Position numbers and translations under genes: made by a program
Assembly (NCBI GenBank): GCA_000508305.1
Contig: CP006977.1
Coordinates: 310,001 to 374,000 of the forward strand
DNA: 64,000 nucleotides
Direction of reading: 5' to 3'
From: Sulfolobus acidocaldarius SUSAZ
GTDB lineage: Archaea; Thermoproteota; Thermoprotei_A; Sulfolobales; Sulfolobaceae
Shown here: positions 1 to 9,820 of the stretch, in pieces
How positions within the stretch are numbered: the stretch's first letter is position 1
How the letters are laid out: the number at the start of each line of letters is the position of its first letter
Notes under the pieces: generated by a model
Seen by the model: the letters and a program-made list of their open reading frames with translations, nothing else
Database searches by the model: none
Told to the model about the DNA's origin: nothing

Positions 1-112
1 CATTGTCGTCAAAGGTAAAGGACACCATTTTGCCGACTCTCCAGACCTTCTTTATCTTTGAAGTGTCTACTTCTTTCTCTTCACCCTTATACTTAAACCT
101 CACTTTTGCCAT
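1..112 (-). CDS. sac7e: Sac7e/Sul7d-type 7-kDa chromatin protein (partial, C-terminus outside window)
   Basis: The first 37 codons are present and the rest lies before base 1. The reading begins [16 protein letters not shown] and continues to [16 protein letters not shown], matching the Sul7d family of small, abundant, monomeric DNA-binding proteins of Sulfolobus that bind the minor groove, kink DNA and raise its melting temperature. The known intercalating and contact residues W24, V26, M29 and S31 are all present. The Ala-Lys-Val-Arg start is closer to what I remember of Sac7e than of Sac7d. Residue 34 is Phe where I recall Tyr in the family. The gene is transcribed away from the molybdopterin oxidoreductase. 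Confidence 0.9.
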   Translation of the reverse strand, partial: MAKVRFKYKGEEKEVDTSKIKKVWRVGKMVSFTFDDN

Positions 113-145
113 ATTTGTTCATGTATATCTTAAATTCGCCATTAA

Positions 146-206
146 TTAATATTATCATTAATATACCAGTATTACATTAATATCCAAATATCATTAGTAT
201 CACATT
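146..206. repeat. Three degenerate tandem AT-rich units upstream of sac7e
   Basis: About 35-95 bases upstream of the sac7e start lie three loose copies of a unit resembling TATTATCATTAATATCC with a period of about 19-20 bases (roughly 150-169, 170-188 and 189-205). A TATA-like AATTTAAG lies between them and the start codon. They may be upstream activator or nucleoid-protein sites for a very highly expressed gene, or simple AT-rich drift. The sequence is seen directly; the function is a guess. Confidence 0.35.
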
Positions 207-211
207 ACAAT

Positions 212-1963
212 TTATTTCAAAATAGCCCTAACTTTTGTGAAATTTATCTGAGGAGTACCACCATATTCATTTATAGCATTATTTACTATGCTATTTACAG
301 GTCTGTCATCTAAGTCGAACAACCCTGACTTGTACATGTAATATACTCCTTTAGGGACACGTTCAGATATCTTAAATATTACGTGAATTCTGCCGAAGTC
401 ACTCTCCAAGTAACCCTCTCCCTCATAACAACAGTTATAAACTATGGGTTGAGGTCTGTCATATATCTCGTTGAATTGGCTGTTTGTATGATTTGGATGA
501 GAGGAGAAAACGAGATATTCACCCATTGGTGGGTCTTTAAGTCTAGGTAAGGGGTTTACCTTGACTCTCTGGAAGCCATCGTAGTACTTCTTGACCTTAA
601 CTACTTTCTGTTTAACCAACTCTTCTAAACTTACACCTGTTCTTCGTATTGCGTAATCCACCGCCTTCCATTCATCCTCTTCTATCAAGGGATGAGAAAT
701 ATCTAGTTGTCTCGCAATTAACCTCATCAACCTAATCTCATCAACTCCCTTAGGCTCATAGATTGGTTCGTTATATACTAGATAATCATGCCAATAACTG
801 TAGACAACATCCCTTTTTTCAAGGAAAGTCGGTGAAGGGATAACTACGTTGGAAAGCTTAACACTTTCATTATGGAATGGGTCATGTGTAATTAAGGTTA
901 ATCTGCCCTCTTTTATCGCATCCACTATCCTATCACTATTAGGCAGAGAGTGTATGGGATTAGAATTCCAGGCGAAGATAACTTTTATATTTCCCTTTTC
1001 TACTTCCTCTCCGACTTTACCCATTGGGACAATTCTGGCTGGTTTCGAAACATGTAATCCCCTCAAATAGCTAAAGTCTATTCCCCACCCTTGGCTGTTA
1101 GAATAGAAGAACCCCCTTCTTAGACCTAATAAGGCTGGAATCAAAGATATTAGTGATACTGCATCTCCGCCATAATATGTCCTTCCTAAGGCAAACCCCA
1201 TAATGGTCAATGGTCTACGATCGTAGTAAAGATCTCCTAACTCTTCAATATATTTCCTATTGAGCCCAGTTACACTCTCAATCTGATCCCAAGTATAACT
1301 ATTCATATACTCTCTGAGAGTCACTTCATCATCTAGTATATTCGCACTTACACCGCGAGTGAAAATTCTCTTCATGACTCCAATTGCTAGAAATCCGTCA
1401 CTGCCAGGTCTTACCAAATAGTATTTGTCACTTCTCCTTGCAGTTTCACTAATTCTCACATCCACTGTGATCTTGTATTTATTATGTAACAATTTCCAAC
1501 CATGTATAAAGGAGATTGCGCTTTCGCTACCCCAAAAAACTACGCTGTCATATTTCTCAAATTCTTCAGGCAGAGCACCAAAGGAGCTACCGTAATGCGC
1601 CTTGATAGCTTCATGACCTTCAGATGAACAAATAGAGTAGTCTATAGATAACGTACCTAATAAATTCCACAATCTGGCTGGATAATACCAGGTAAGTAAT
1701 CCTTGATTACCATCATACTCGACATGAATTATCTTGTCTTTAGGAGTCTCTTTAATAATCTTACTTATGTATTTCACAGAGTCCTCTAGGCTAGTCTCCT
1801 TTCCCTCTACAAGAGGACTTAGGACTCTATTGATCTTATTTCTCCTTAAGTCAGCATTGCCTCTTGAACATGTAAAACCTAAAAAGGGAAAAGATTTTAA
1901 AGGTTTATAATTATCATCGAAAATGCACGTATCATAGCAGTCCCTTGTGCAGGCAATTACCAT
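212..1963 (-). CDS. Molybdopterin oxidoreductase, DMSO-reductase superfamily
   Basis: Catalytic subunit of a molybdo-bis(MGD) oxidoreductase of the formate dehydrogenase/thiosulfate-reductase kind; the substrate cannot be read from sequence. The N-terminus carries the [4Fe-4S] motif as C5-x3-C9-x3-C13 and C32 (TCSRG). A central molybdopterin domain follows, and the C-terminal part from about residue 470 resembles the molybdopterin-dinucleotide binding domain. At about 584 residues it is short for the family. No Tat or Sec signal is visible, so it is probably cytoplasmic, and no Fe-S or membrane partner subunit lies beside it. An ATG five codons upstream (1978) is possible, but a TATA box 26 bases before the ATG at 1963 favours the shorter leaderless start. 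Confidence 0.82.
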   Translation of the reverse strand: MVIACTRDCYDTCIFDDNYKPLKSFPFLGFTCSRGNADLRRNKINRVLSPLVEGKETSLEDSVKYISKIIKETPKDKIIHVEYDGNQGLLTWYYPARLWNLLGTLSIDYSICSSEGHEAIKAHYGSSFGALPEEFEKYDSVVFWGSESAISFIHGWKLLHNKYKITVDVRISETARRSDKYYLVRPGSDGFLAIGVMKRIFTRGVSANILDDEVTLREYMNSYTWDQIESVTGLNRKYIEELGDLYYDRRPLTIMGFALGRTYYGGDAVSLISLIPALLGLRRGFFYSNSQGWGIDFSYLRGLHVSKPARIVPMGKVGEEVEKGNIKVIFAWNSNPIHSLPNSDRIVDAIKEGRLTLITHDPFHNESVKLSNVVIPSPTFLEKRDVVYSYWHDYLVYNEPIYEPKGVDEIRLMRLIARQLDISHPLIEEDEWKAVDYAIRRTGVSLEELVKQKVVKVKKYYDGFQRVKVNPLPRLKDPPMGEYLVFSSHPNHTNSQFNEIYDRPQPIVYNCCYEGEGYLESDFGRIHVIFKISERVPKGVYYMYKSGLFDLDDRPVNSIVNNAINEYGGTPQINFTKVRAILK

Positions 1964-1982
1964 TAAATAGTTATTCATGCAG

Positions 1983-1993
1983 AATTATAAAAA
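1983..1993 (-). promoter_or_regulatory. TATA box of the molybdopterin oxidoreductase gene
   Basis: Read on the minus strand this is TTTTTATAATT, centred about 26 bases before the ATG at 1963. That spacing fits a leaderless Sulfolobus transcript starting at that ATG rather than at the ATG at 1978. Confidence 0.6.
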
Positions 1994-2037
1994 GGTAGTG
2001 ATGAGTGCGACCGTGCCTGAATTGTGATGTGATTCCT

Positions 2038-3234
2038 TTAACCTGACTTAACAATTATCCACTTTCTAATGAGAGTTGAAAATATGTAGCTTCCCAAGAA
2101 TGTAGTAATTAGAGCCATAATCACTATTTGCGAGTATTGAGATACATCAAGAACATTTCCTGATAACCCAACAGTTGCAACAACTAGACCAATTTCTCCT
2201 CTAGGTATCATACCTACAGCTGTGATAATAGATTGCTTCAGGTTCTTAGTGTAAAAGTAGGCAACAGGTAATATCCCAAATATTTTCCCTACAATCGCAA
2301 GAAACGATAGCAGTAAACCCAAAAGTAAATCATTTAAATTAAAGAAAATGTAGAATGGAGTTTCCATACCTACATAGACAAAAAACAGAGGACCAAATAT
2401 GGAAATAAGGGTTTCAGTGAATCCATTAACTCTTTTTGACTTTACGCTCTCTGCTATAGCTACACCTGCGATGAAAGCAGCTATGATAGGCGAGAAGCCA
2501 ACCACAAGCATAATCAGAACTAGGACAAACAAGATTACCAGCGATATATTGTCTACTATCTCATCTCTAACTACGGTCAAAATTTTAGGAATCAAAAATA
2601 CTGCCACAAAAAATATGACTATCCACGCCAGTGAAAGTTCAAGAACTTTTAGTGTGGTTTGAACAAAGGGAAGACTACCTAGTGTTATTAATTCCACCAC
2701 TGTGGATAAGATTATCAGTGCAACTACATCATCTATAGCTGCAGCAGATATAAGGAGCCTGGAAAAATTTTCTCTATATAACTTATATTCATCCACTATG
2801 GATACAGTTGCAGCTAGGCTGGTTGCTGCGCTCGCTGCACCCATGAGTAGGGCTACCTGTGGATCGTAGACTATAGAAAATACTACGAACACTAGGTAAG
2901 TGGGGATCACTGCACCTAAAGTAGCTGCCAAAAAGCCTAGAAATCCGGAGGATCTAAGGTTCTTAAAACCGTGCGAAAGACCTGCGGCGAAAATAAGCAG
3001 AATTACTGAGAAGTTTGCAAATAAAACTATATAATTGTTAATGGAAAATAGACTAACCTGCAAAATACTGTTAATTATACCTCCTAGAGCGTAAGGGCTG
3101 AATACAATCCCAACTATTATTTCAGCTACAAGGGCTGGGATAAAATATTTCCGAAGAAGTAGTCTACCACCTTGAGCGAGAGCTAGTAGTGAGAATAACT
3201 CAAGTAATGCTACATATATTTCATCTGTTTCCAC
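2038..3234 (-). CDS. Cation/proton antiporter, CPA2 (NapA/Kef) family
   Basis: Integral membrane antiporter of 398 residues with about 12 hydrophobic segments, a normal length for the membrane domain of CPA2 proteins; no C-terminal TrkA-N or RCK domain follows. The transport motif with two adjacent acidic residues is visible as AAAIDDV (D168, D169), typical of electrogenic Na+/H+ exchangers such as NapA. The Ala/Ser-rich stretch before it (around 133-146) and the late GMIPRGEIGLV motif also match the family. In an acidophile it would take part in pH or sodium homeostasis. The start is GTG. It is divergent from the next gene across a 57-base gap. Confidence 0.88.
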   Translation of the reverse strand: METDEIYVALLELFSLLALAQGGRLLLRKYFIPALVAEIIVGIVFSPYALGGIINSILQVSLFSINNYIVLFANFSVILLIFAAGLSHGFKNLRSSGFLGFLAATLGAVIPTYLVFVVFSIVYDPQVALLMGAASAATSLAATVSIVDEYKLYRENFSRLLISAAAIDDVVALIILSTVVELITLGSLPFVQTTLKVLELSLAWIVIFFVAVFLIPKILTVVRDEIVDNISLVILFVLVLIMLVVGFSPIIAAFIAGVAIAESVKSKRVNGFTETLISIFGPLFFVYVGMETPFYIFFNLNDLLLGLLLSFLAIVGKIFGILPVAYFYTKNLKQSIITAVGMIPRGEIGLVVATVGLSGNVLDVSQYSQIVIMALITTFLGSYIFSTLIRKWIIVKSG

Positions 3235-3291
3235 TTTTTGCTCTACTGAGTATGAGATTTAATTTTTAACTTTTAAGTAGTAGATATTACA
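3235..3291. promoter_or_regulatory. Divergent promoter region, antiporter and unknown gene
   Basis: Only 57 bases separate the two divergent start codons. An AT-rich block at about 3256-3272 holds TATA-like elements readable both ways, at about 25 bases from the GTG at 3234 and about 26 bases from the ATG at 3292, so both transcripts are probably leaderless and may compete for the same block. Confidence 0.5.
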
Positions 3292-4254
3292 ATGCCACTA
3301 TTTGGATCAAAGGAAGAGGAGAAGAAAATTTACCATATTGATTCTTTAAATGAACACATGAGGAATGTAATTAAAACTGTAATGGACGTTAATATGAATG
3401 ATCTTGCATACTATTACGGTTTAAAATACTTAAGTCCAGTTATTGGAGAGCCTATATTTATACCCTATGGTAGGTTAGATGGAAAGTTTAATGATTTCGA
3501 GAAAGCTTTTGAAAAACTTTATCAGGAAATAGAGAAAATAAAAGACAAGGGATTGAAACAGTACTTAGAGTGGTATCCCGGATCCAAGTTCCTTGATCAT
3601 TATAGAATTGTATTTTACTCTGAAGTTCAAGAGGGAATAACTTATGGTATTGGAGCAGAGCCTTTAGCATTTATACCATCAAACAGTTTTGGATTGCCGA
3701 ACATTGAGGGAGAAGCAGTTGTGATAGGTATGCAATTGTTAAATCTTGCTGTTCTTAAGAAACTCAACCTCAAGTTTTATGACCTAGTCAAGGATAAGAG
3801 GGATGAGGTAATAGAGGCTTACAATTGGTTATATTCAGAGTTTCATGCTAAATATGATACTAAGGATAGGAAATTTTTGACCGACATAGCATCATATTAT
3901 ATGAGACGATTCTTTCAACAAGTTTATGATGTAGCAAAGGACTATACTACAGACAAATTAGAGGGTAAAATAGCCATAATTCCACTCGTTGAGAGTAAGG
4001 CTAAAAAGGATGGAAAAATCATTGATGTATGGAGAGAGGACTTAAGAGACCTATTGGAACAGGCTAGGTACTATTTAGTTGAAGCTATTCCCGCAATTTA
4101 CAATCAAGAACGCATGTCTAAGATACTTAAACAGGTTGGAAGTAACTTTGAAGAGATCATTTTAACATCCCAGAAGAAGCCGAAAATACCAGAAGAACTG
4201 AAAGACCTGAAGGTAAAAACTCAGGGAGATAAGTTCGTGGTGTTAACTAAGTGA
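3292..4254 (+). CDS. Unknown conserved-looking protein, 320 aa
   Basis: I do not recognise a family. The protein is soluble, rich in Lys, Glu and aromatic residues, without signal peptide or membrane segments. The start (MPLFGSKEEEKK) is charged and the middle is helical. A TATA-like box about 26 bases upstream supports the ATG. The stop overlaps the start of the CoA-transferase beta gene by four bases (GTGA), so the two are translationally coupled and the protein may act with that enzyme; this is inference from context only. Confidence 0.75.
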   Translation: MPLFGSKEEEKKIYHIDSLNEHMRNVIKTVMDVNMNDLAYYYGLKYLSPVIGEPIFIPYGRLDGKFNDFEKAFEKLYQEIEKIKDKGLKQYLEWYPGSKFLDHYRIVFYSEVQEGITYGIGAEPLAFIPSNSFGLPNIEGEAVVIGMQLLNLAVLKKLNLKFYDLVKDKRDEVIEAYNWLYSEFHAKYDTKDRKFLTDIASYYMRRFFQQVYDVAKDYTTDKLEGKIAIIPLVESKAKKDGKIIDVWREDLRDLLEQARYYLVEAIPAIYNQERMSKILKQVGSNFEEIILTSQKKPKIPEELKDLKVKTQGDKFVVLTK

Positions 4255-4970
4255 TAGTAGAGCATATGATTAAAGCAATAGCGGAGATATTGGGAGACGG
4301 CGAGAAAGTATATGTTGGCTTAAATTCCATACTACCTGCATTAGGCTCCTTTCTAGCTAGAGACGTATATCATAAGAATATAAGAATATATGGCGTGGCA
4401 GAGGCTGATAACCCTCTAGATATAACAATTTCACCATCAACAGGAGATCCAATGCTAGCTCAATATACTCCAGTGTTTACCACAGTTGACTTATTTGATT
4501 TAGTTCAGAAGGGTAAACTAGATGTTATGTTCTTAGGACCAATTCAAATAGATGAAGAAATTAACATTAATGTTTCAGTTATAGGAAGCTATGAAAAACC
4601 TAAAGTGAGGTTACCTGGGGGTGCGGCGACAGCATTTATGATGCCACTAATAAGAAAACTAATACTGTGGAATTTCAGACATAATAGACAGAGTTTCCCT
4701 AAAAGAGTTGACTTTGTAACCGGGACAGCTAAACATTCTAAGAACGAAGTATATGTAGTTACAAATTTAGGAGTTCTTCATTTTAATAGGGAAAAGAATA
4801 GATGGGAAGTGATAGTTCTGTACCCCTGGAGTAATATTAACGAAATAAAGAGCAATACGGGATTTGATGTCTATGAGGGTGATATCAAGGAAATTAGAGT
4901 AACTGACAAGGACATAGAATACATTAGGAAACTGGATCCTTACAACCTGAGAGAAGGATTGATAAAATAA
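4251..4970 (+). CDS. CoA-transferase, beta subunit
   Basis: Small (239 aa) beta subunit of a family I CoA-transferase of the 3-oxoacid/glutaconate type, which moves CoA between carboxylic acids through a glutamyl-CoA thioester on the partner subunit. Family features visible are the N-terminal GLNSILPALGSFLAR helix, the LGPIQIDEEININ segment and the glycine-rich loop LPGGAA in the position of the family's GxGG loop. The GTG start is embedded in the upstream stop (GTGA). The matching alpha subunit is the next gene, but on the opposite strand and tail to tail. The acid substrate cannot be predicted. Confidence 0.82.
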   Translation: MIVEHMIKAIAEILGDGEKVYVGLNSILPALGSFLARDVYHKNIRIYGVAEADNPLDITISPSTGDPMLAQYTPVFTTVDLFDLVQKGKLDVMFLGPIQIDEEININVSVIGSYEKPKVRLPGGAATAFMMPLIRKLILWNFRHNRQSFPKRVDFVTGTAKHSKNEVYVVTNLGVLHFNREKNRWEVIVLYPWSNINEIKSNTGFDVYEGDIKEIRVTDKDIEYIRKLDPYNLREGLIK

Positions 4971-5726
4971 TCAAATAGGTTGAATGAGCTCGAGAACTTT
5001 TCCCCAGTCAACGTCATACACTCCAAACATACTTGTTGGTTCTGCACCCCTTGGAAGCTCCACAACAGCAGTCACATAGTCTGCATTAATTGTGGGTCTC
5101 TTGCCGTAAAAGTAGGATCTAGGCACTATCTCTTCAGCTGTTATAATAACAGTCCTTGACGCCTTTGCCTTAAACTCGTCTTCAAATAAAGGTCCCATAA
5201 TCTCTGCATTTCCCTCCTCGTCTGCTTTATGGACGTGTATTATAGCTACATCTGGAGTAATCGCTTTAACCAACAGAATCTCTTGTCCTGAGAAAGGATC
5301 CTTGGCAACTCTCCAACTTCCAGCTTTTTCATGTAATTTTACCAGATCAGACCCAAGTACACCTTTAACGGGCATAAATGGGATTCCAAAAGCCCCTGCC
5401 CTTATTCCTGCTATAAACGCACCACAGCTATCCTCAAGAAATTCAACTTCACCGCTCTCTACTTTTTTCCTGAAGTTTGAAGGAATACCTAGCCATTCCA
5501 ATGTTGCCATTGCAGCCCTTATTTTCTTCACAACGTTATACTTAAGTAAGATCTCCAGACCTAAACCTGGCTCTCTATCCACAAATCCCAAATTTCTTAC
5601 ATCACTATTCACTAGCGCAAATATAAAGCCCATGGGATTTCTATGAAATGATATACCACTTATTGTGATCCAATCTCCCTCCTTAACTAGCTTTATAGCT
5701 CTGTCTAAGCTCACTAGTTTTGACAT
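4971..5726 (-). CDS. CoA-transferase, alpha subunit
   Basis: Alpha subunit of a family I CoA-transferase. Visible family features are the N-terminal LVKEGDWITISG segment, the GxxFGIPFMPVKG region and the VAIIHVHKADEEGNAEI motif typical of alpha subunits. Its stop lies directly against the stop of the beta gene (4970/4971), an unusual arrangement since the two are normally one operon in one direction. A longer reading starts at 5759, but a TATA-like GTTTTTATATTT centred 25-26 bases before the ATG at 5726 supports the shorter start MSKLVSLDRAI. Confidence 0.82.
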   Translation of the reverse strand: MSKLVSLDRAIKLVKEGDWITISGISFHRNPMGFIFALVNSDVRNLGFVDREPGLGLEILLKYNVVKKIRAAMATLEWLGIPSNFRKKVESGEVEFLEDSCGAFIAGIRAGAFGIPFMPVKGVLGSDLVKLHEKAGSWRVAKDPFSGQEILLVKAITPDVAIIHVHKADEEGNAEIMGPLFEDEFKAKASRTVIITAEEIVPRSYFYGKRPTINADYVTAVVELPRGAEPTSMFGVYDVDWGKVLELIQPI

Positions 5727-5745
5727 AATATCTAGTACGTTAATT

Positions 5746-5757
5746 AAATATAAAAAC
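5746..5757 (-). promoter_or_regulatory. TATA box of the CoA-transferase alpha gene
   Basis: GTTTTTATATTT on the minus strand, centred about 25-26 bases before the ATG at 5726. It fixes the likely leaderless start eleven codons inside the longest open frame. Confidence 0.6.
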
Positions 5758-5841
5758 AATTCTTACATCAGTCTTTAATTTACCTGATCACCCTTCATTA
5801 CCAATATCCTAATAAACGAAAATAAGAACTAAATACAGCTT

Positions 5842-7368
5842 TTAAGAACCTTCACCACTCGAACCATATCCTCCTCCACCTAGAGTCTCAATTATTACTT
5901 CATCCCCTTCCTCCAACTCAACAACACACTTACTCTTTAAACTTACCAGTTCACCACTCCTCTTCCTAACTGTAGCTTTACCAGGTTTTCCCCTTTCTCC
6001 TCCGTTAAGACCCCACGGACCAATAATAAACCTATCAGCCATTAAGGCTAATCTAGTGGGAGATAGTACTTTGAAGGACCTAATAATTCCATCTCCACCC
6101 TTATACTTTCCTTTCCCTCCACTTCCCACTCTCACAGTATATGATGTAAATAGCAAAGGATAGACGCTTTCAGCAACTTCAATGGGAGTATTTAGTGTAT
6201 TTGTCATGTTTGAGTGGACTGCAGAAACACCGTCTTCAGTTGGTCTCGCCCCGCTGCCTCCTCCAATTGTCTCATAGTACGACCAATACCTTCCTTTGTA
6301 AAAGCCTCCCATCATAATGTTCATCATAGTTCCTGAGCTTGCTGCTGGAACAGGTAAGAATTTTGATAGGGATAAGAAAGTAACATCAGCTAACCTTTGC
6401 GATGTCTCCACATTGCCTCCACTAACTGGGGCAGGCTTAACTGGATTAACTAAAGTACCTTCGTCGGCTTTAACTTCGACAAATGAGTAAAAACCTTCAT
6501 TGGTTGACACTGACTTACCTAACGCTGATCTTATAGCAAATGACACTGCAGAATAGGTTACCCCGTAAACTGCATTCAAGGGACCATCAATCTGTGGATG
6601 AGTTCCACTGAAATCTGCGGTAACTCTATCCTTTCTCACCTTCAAGGTGAGTTTAATGGGCAGTAGTTTATCCTCCCATTCTAAATAGTCTTCAGCTTGA
6701 TAATCGCCCTCCTTCCAATTAATGTTACTAACCACATTTCTCGTATACTCTATGGTTTCGTCCCAACCCTCTTCTACATTCTGCAAACCATATTTCTCTA
6801 TTAGTTGTCTTACTCTAATTACTCCTAAACTGTTTGCAGATAGCTGAGCTCTTAGATCACCAATGGAGACTTCAGGCATCTTAAAATTCTCCTTTATGAT
6901 CTTTATTACTCTCTCATCTAGCTTAACAGGAGGTATCACTATTCCCTCTTCATACAATGTTTTAGCTAAGGGATTTAGACTTCCAGGGATTGGACCACCA
7001 ACGTCTACTTGATGGGCTTTATTTACAACATATCCGACTATCTTCCCTTGATAGTCTATAGGAGTCAATAGCCCGACGTCATTTAGATGTGTACCTGACA
7101 CGTAAGGGTCATTAAAGATGTAATTCTCCCCTGGCTTAATTTCATCTCCTAGATACTTGAGAACGTTTACCACGGCAACCTTAAACGAGCCTAAATGGAC
7201 TGGGATGTGCTCTGCTTGTGCAACAATCCTCCCTTGGCTATCTATAATAGCGCAACTATGGTCCATTCTCTCCCTTATGTTAGGAGATAATGCGGATTTC
7301 TTTAACATCACACCCATTTCTTCAGCTATAAATGTTGTAGCCTTATCGATTACCTCCCACGTTGTCAC
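5842..7368 (-). CDS. hyuB: Hydantoinase/oxoprolinase subunit B (HyuB family)
   Basis: 508-residue B subunit of an ATP-dependent hydantoinase/5-oxoprolinase/acetone-carboxylase-type enzyme. The family signature near the N-terminus is seen as [12 protein letters not shown] and [10 protein letters not shown], followed by [12 protein letters not shown] and a late glycine-rich [11 protein letters not shown] segment and the terminal GGGGYG. The GTG start overlaps the hyuA stop (GTGA) and has a strong Shine-Dalgarno GGAGGTGA six bases before it, so HyuA and HyuB are co-translated and form one enzyme. The cyclic amide or ketone substrate is not deducible. Confidence 0.88.
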   Translation of the reverse strand: MTTWEVIDKATTFIAEEMGVMLKKSALSPNIRERMDHSCAIIDSQGRIVAQAEHIPVHLGSFKVAVVNVLKYLGDEIKPGENYIFNDPYVSGTHLNDVGLLTPIDYQGKIVGYVVNKAHQVDVGGPIPGSLNPLAKTLYEEGIVIPPVKLDERVIKIIKENFKMPEVSIGDLRAQLSANSLGVIRVRQLIEKYGLQNVEEGWDETIEYTRNVVSNINWKEGDYQAEDYLEWEDKLLPIKLTLKVRKDRVTADFSGTHPQIDGPLNAVYGVTYSAVSFAIRSALGKSVSTNEGFYSFVEVKADEGTLVNPVKPAPVSGGNVETSQRLADVTFLSLSKFLPVPAASSGTMMNIMMGGFYKGRYWSYYETIGGGSGARPTEDGVSAVHSNMTNTLNTPIEVAESVYPLLFTSYTVRVGSGGKGKYKGGDGIIRSFKVLSPTRLALMADRFIIGPWGLNGGERGKPGKATVRKRSGELVSLKSKCVVELEEGDEVIIETLGGGGYGSSGEGS

Positions 7369-9287
7369 TGCTTTCTCACCTCCATAAATCCCATTTTACC
7401 TACTTCTAACTCCCATCCATCCTTAACTAGTGTTGTAGAACTATACTCTTCCACAATTACCGGACCTTTTGCTCTAAATCCTTTAGGTAATTTCTCCTTC
7501 AAGTAAATATCCACACTGACCCAATCATCAATGTAAACTTTTCTAGTCTTTTTACTAATATTTCCTCCTACAGGGTCAGGTAAAATAGGCTTTACTGTCT
7601 TCCTCACTGCAAACACTCTAGCATTGACAACTTCTATTGGATAGGGTAAAGAGTAACCGTATACTGCCTTATGTCTTTCTTCAAAATCCCTCCTATAATC
7701 GTTCTTTACCAACACAGTAAGCTCCCAACCCTGACCTTTATACCTAGCATCCACATATCTTATAAAGTAATCAACACTGCCCATTCTCTCTCTTAAACTC
7801 TCCTCTAACTTTCGAAATTCACTATCTACGTCTCTTGGAAATGGACTCCTAGCCTCTATTTTCTCGTCTACTGCAAGAAGGGAGAGTGCACTGAAAAGAC
7901 CTGGATGAGGTGGAACTATTATCCTCTTGATTCCTAATTCTTCTGCAACATCTACAGCCCACTGGGGACCAGCACCACCAAAAGCGAATAAGGTGAACTC
8001 TGTAGGGTCTAATCCTCTCTCCACAGTCACTAATCTTATCGCTCTAGCCATTTCTATACTAGCTAATTTCACCGCTTGATAAGAAACTTCTATTGGATCT
8101 CCTAGCTTTTCTAGACCACTTCTGGCTCCTTCAACGTTTAATCTCATATTTCCTGAAAGTAAATATTCACTGATCCTACCCAGAACTAGATTAGCGTCAG
8201 TTAAAGTGGGTTTATCTCCTCCTTTCATATAGGCTATTGGACCTGGATCTGCCCCTGCACTTATTGGACCTACTCTTAAAGCTCCGCCCTCATCTCTCCA
8301 AATTATGGTACCACCACCTGCTGATACTTCAGCTAAATCTATAAATGGAAATCTTACCGGATAACCAGAACCCTTTACTAGTCTTCCATGATGAGCCTTC
8401 CCACCAACCTCATATTCGCTGGTAATCTCTATTTCATTGTTAACAATACTTCCTGCCTTTGCTGTTGTCCCTCCCATATCAAAACTTATGACATTACTAA
8501 TACCTAGTAATTGAGAGAATACTTGGGCTCCAACCACTCCTGCTGCAGGTCCACTCTCTATAATCTGCACTGGTCTTTTCTTAACTTCATCAACATCTAC
8601 GAGTCCCCCAGAACTTGACATTATGTACAGTGAGGGAATGTCTTTAGAGATACTCTCTAAGTATCTGGACACTATGGGCATGAGCATGGCGTTTATAACA
8701 GTTGTAGAGGTTCTTTCATATTCCCTCTGCTCAGGACAAACCTCATGTGAAATACAAACATAATTAAAGTGCTTTGAGAGAACTTCCTTTGCAACGTCTT
8801 CGTTCTCAGGGTTTGCATACGAGTGAAGAAAGGAAACAGCTACACTTTCAACGTCTTTTAGTCTAACAGCTATTTCATCAATTTCTAGGGGATTTAATTT
8901 AACTAGTACTCTACCGTCAAAAAGTGTTCTCTCGTTTACCTCAAATCTCAATTCTCTCGGTACCAAAGGCTTAGGCTTGTGAAAGTACATGTCATACAGT
9001 TCAGGTCTGTTTTGTCTGCCTATTTCAATTATGTCCTTAAAACCTTTAGTCGTAATTAAGGCAGTTTTTGGTAACTCGAGATTAACTTGACCTAAGAAGG
9101 CATTAGTTGCTACTGTGGTAGCGTGAATTACCCTATCAACTTTTACATTTAACTCTTCTATTGCCTTCCTTAAACCTACCTCAGGATTCCTAGGGGTAGA
9201 TAGACCTTTATAGTACTTTATGTTACCGCTTTCGTCTATCGCAATCGCGTCTGTAAATGTACCGCCCACATCAACAGCAACAATCAT
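7365..9287 (-). CDS. hyuA: Hydantoinase/oxoprolinase subunit A (HyuA family)
   Basis: 640-residue A subunit with the actin-like ATPase opening DVGGTFTD (residues 5-12), [10 protein letters not shown], the [11 protein letters not shown] segment and [12 protein letters not shown] phosphate-binding loop, all typical of HyuA. It uses ATP to activate the substrate for ring opening or carboxylation together with HyuB. A TATA-like GTTTTTAATC about 26 bases upstream supports a leaderless ATG start at 9287. A gamma-glutamyltransferase at 58218-59657 could release gamma-glutamyl units that cyclise to 5-oxoproline, so a 5-oxoprolinase role is possible, but acetone-carboxylase-like relatives cannot be excluded. 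Confidence 0.88.
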   Translation of the reverse strand: MIVAVDVGGTFTDAIAIDESGNIKYYKGLSTPRNPEVGLRKAIEELNVKVDRVIHATTVATNAFLGQVNLELPKTALITTKGFKDIIEIGRQNRPELYDMYFHKPKPLVPRELRFEVNERTLFDGRVLVKLNPLEIDEIAVRLKDVESVAVSFLHSYANPENEDVAKEVLSKHFNYVCISHEVCPEQREYERTSTTVINAMLMPIVSRYLESISKDIPSLYIMSSSGGLVDVDEVKKRPVQIIESGPAAGVVGAQVFSQLLGISNVISFDMGGTTAKAGSIVNNEIEITSEYEVGGKAHHGRLVKGSGYPVRFPFIDLAEVSAGGGTIIWRDEGGALRVGPISAGADPGPIAYMKGGDKPTLTDANLVLGRISEYLLSGNMRLNVEGARSGLEKLGDPIEVSYQAVKLASIEMARAIRLVTVERGLDPTEFTLFAFGGAGPQWAVDVAEELGIKRIIVPPHPGLFSALSLLAVDEKIEARSPFPRDVDSEFRKLEESLRERMGSVDYFIRYVDARYKGQGWELTVLVKNDYRRDFEERHKAVYGYSLPYPIEVVNARVFAVRKTVKPILPDPVGGNISKKTRKVYIDDWVSVDIYLKEKLPKGFRAKGPVIVEEYSSTTLVKDGWELEVGKMGFMEVRKQ

Positions 9288-9308
9288 GAATTCTAAATAA
9301 GAAGCCTG

Positions 9309-9319
9309 ATTAAAAACTA
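9309..9319 (-). promoter_or_regulatory. TATA box of the hyuA-hyuB operon
   Basis: TAGTTTTTAAT on the minus strand, centred about 26-27 bases before the hyuA ATG at 9287, the spacing expected for a leaderless transcript. Confidence 0.5.
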
Positions 9320-9482
9320 TTTTCTAGGTTGGCTTCTGCAGGCATCACTAGAGTGAACTTTTCCCACTAACGTGCGTAGGACAAGAATTAAAGTCTGAAA
9401 GTAAAAACTTTCTGTGTTCTACAAGATAGTTACGATATTATTTTCTTTAAAGTTTTATTATTGAAGAGATGATCTTAAATTA

Positions 9483-9520
9483 TCTGACCTCCTCCCCGCC
9501 CTAAAGGGTTCCTTTAGAGC
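9483..9520 (-). repeat. Dispersed end-hairpin, copy A
   Basis: Plus-strand text TCTGACCTCCTCCCCGCCC followed by TAAAGGG. On the minus strand it follows directly after the stop of the TnpB-like relic, the position of an IS200/IS605 right end. It matches copies at 9791, 11815, 25801 and 37377. Confidence 0.55.
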
Positions 9521-9790
9521 GATTCACAGGTTTATGATTTACCGCCTTCACCCTCATCATCTCATAACTAGTGAGTATCACCCACTCCACACATCCAGCG
9601 GTAAACCAAAGGCTAGGTCTTCAGCCACTTTACCCCTATCCCTCTGGTCAAACCCTCATTCCACCCTCCTTGAGACTCAAGGATATTGTTTTTCAGCATG
9701 AGGACACTTAATTGAACTAATATACCCATTTCCATAGGTTTCCTCACGCACCATTTTAACCAAATTTAACATCTTAACGATACTATAAAA

Positions 9791-9820
9791 ACCCCACCCC
9801 GCCTTAAAAGACAAGGCTTG
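9791..9820 (-). repeat. Dispersed end-hairpin, copy B
   Basis: ACCCCACCCCGCC then TTAAAAGACAAGGC on the plus strand: the same CCCCGCC-TTAAAA-AAGGC core as the other copies, in the same orientation as copy A but without the TCTGACTTCC flank. It sits just before the methyltransferase pseudogene. Confidence 0.4.

Noticed and set aside
5302-5646. 114-codon plus-strand frame inside the CoA-transferase alpha gene
   Set aside because: Shadow of a recognised gene with no own evidence.
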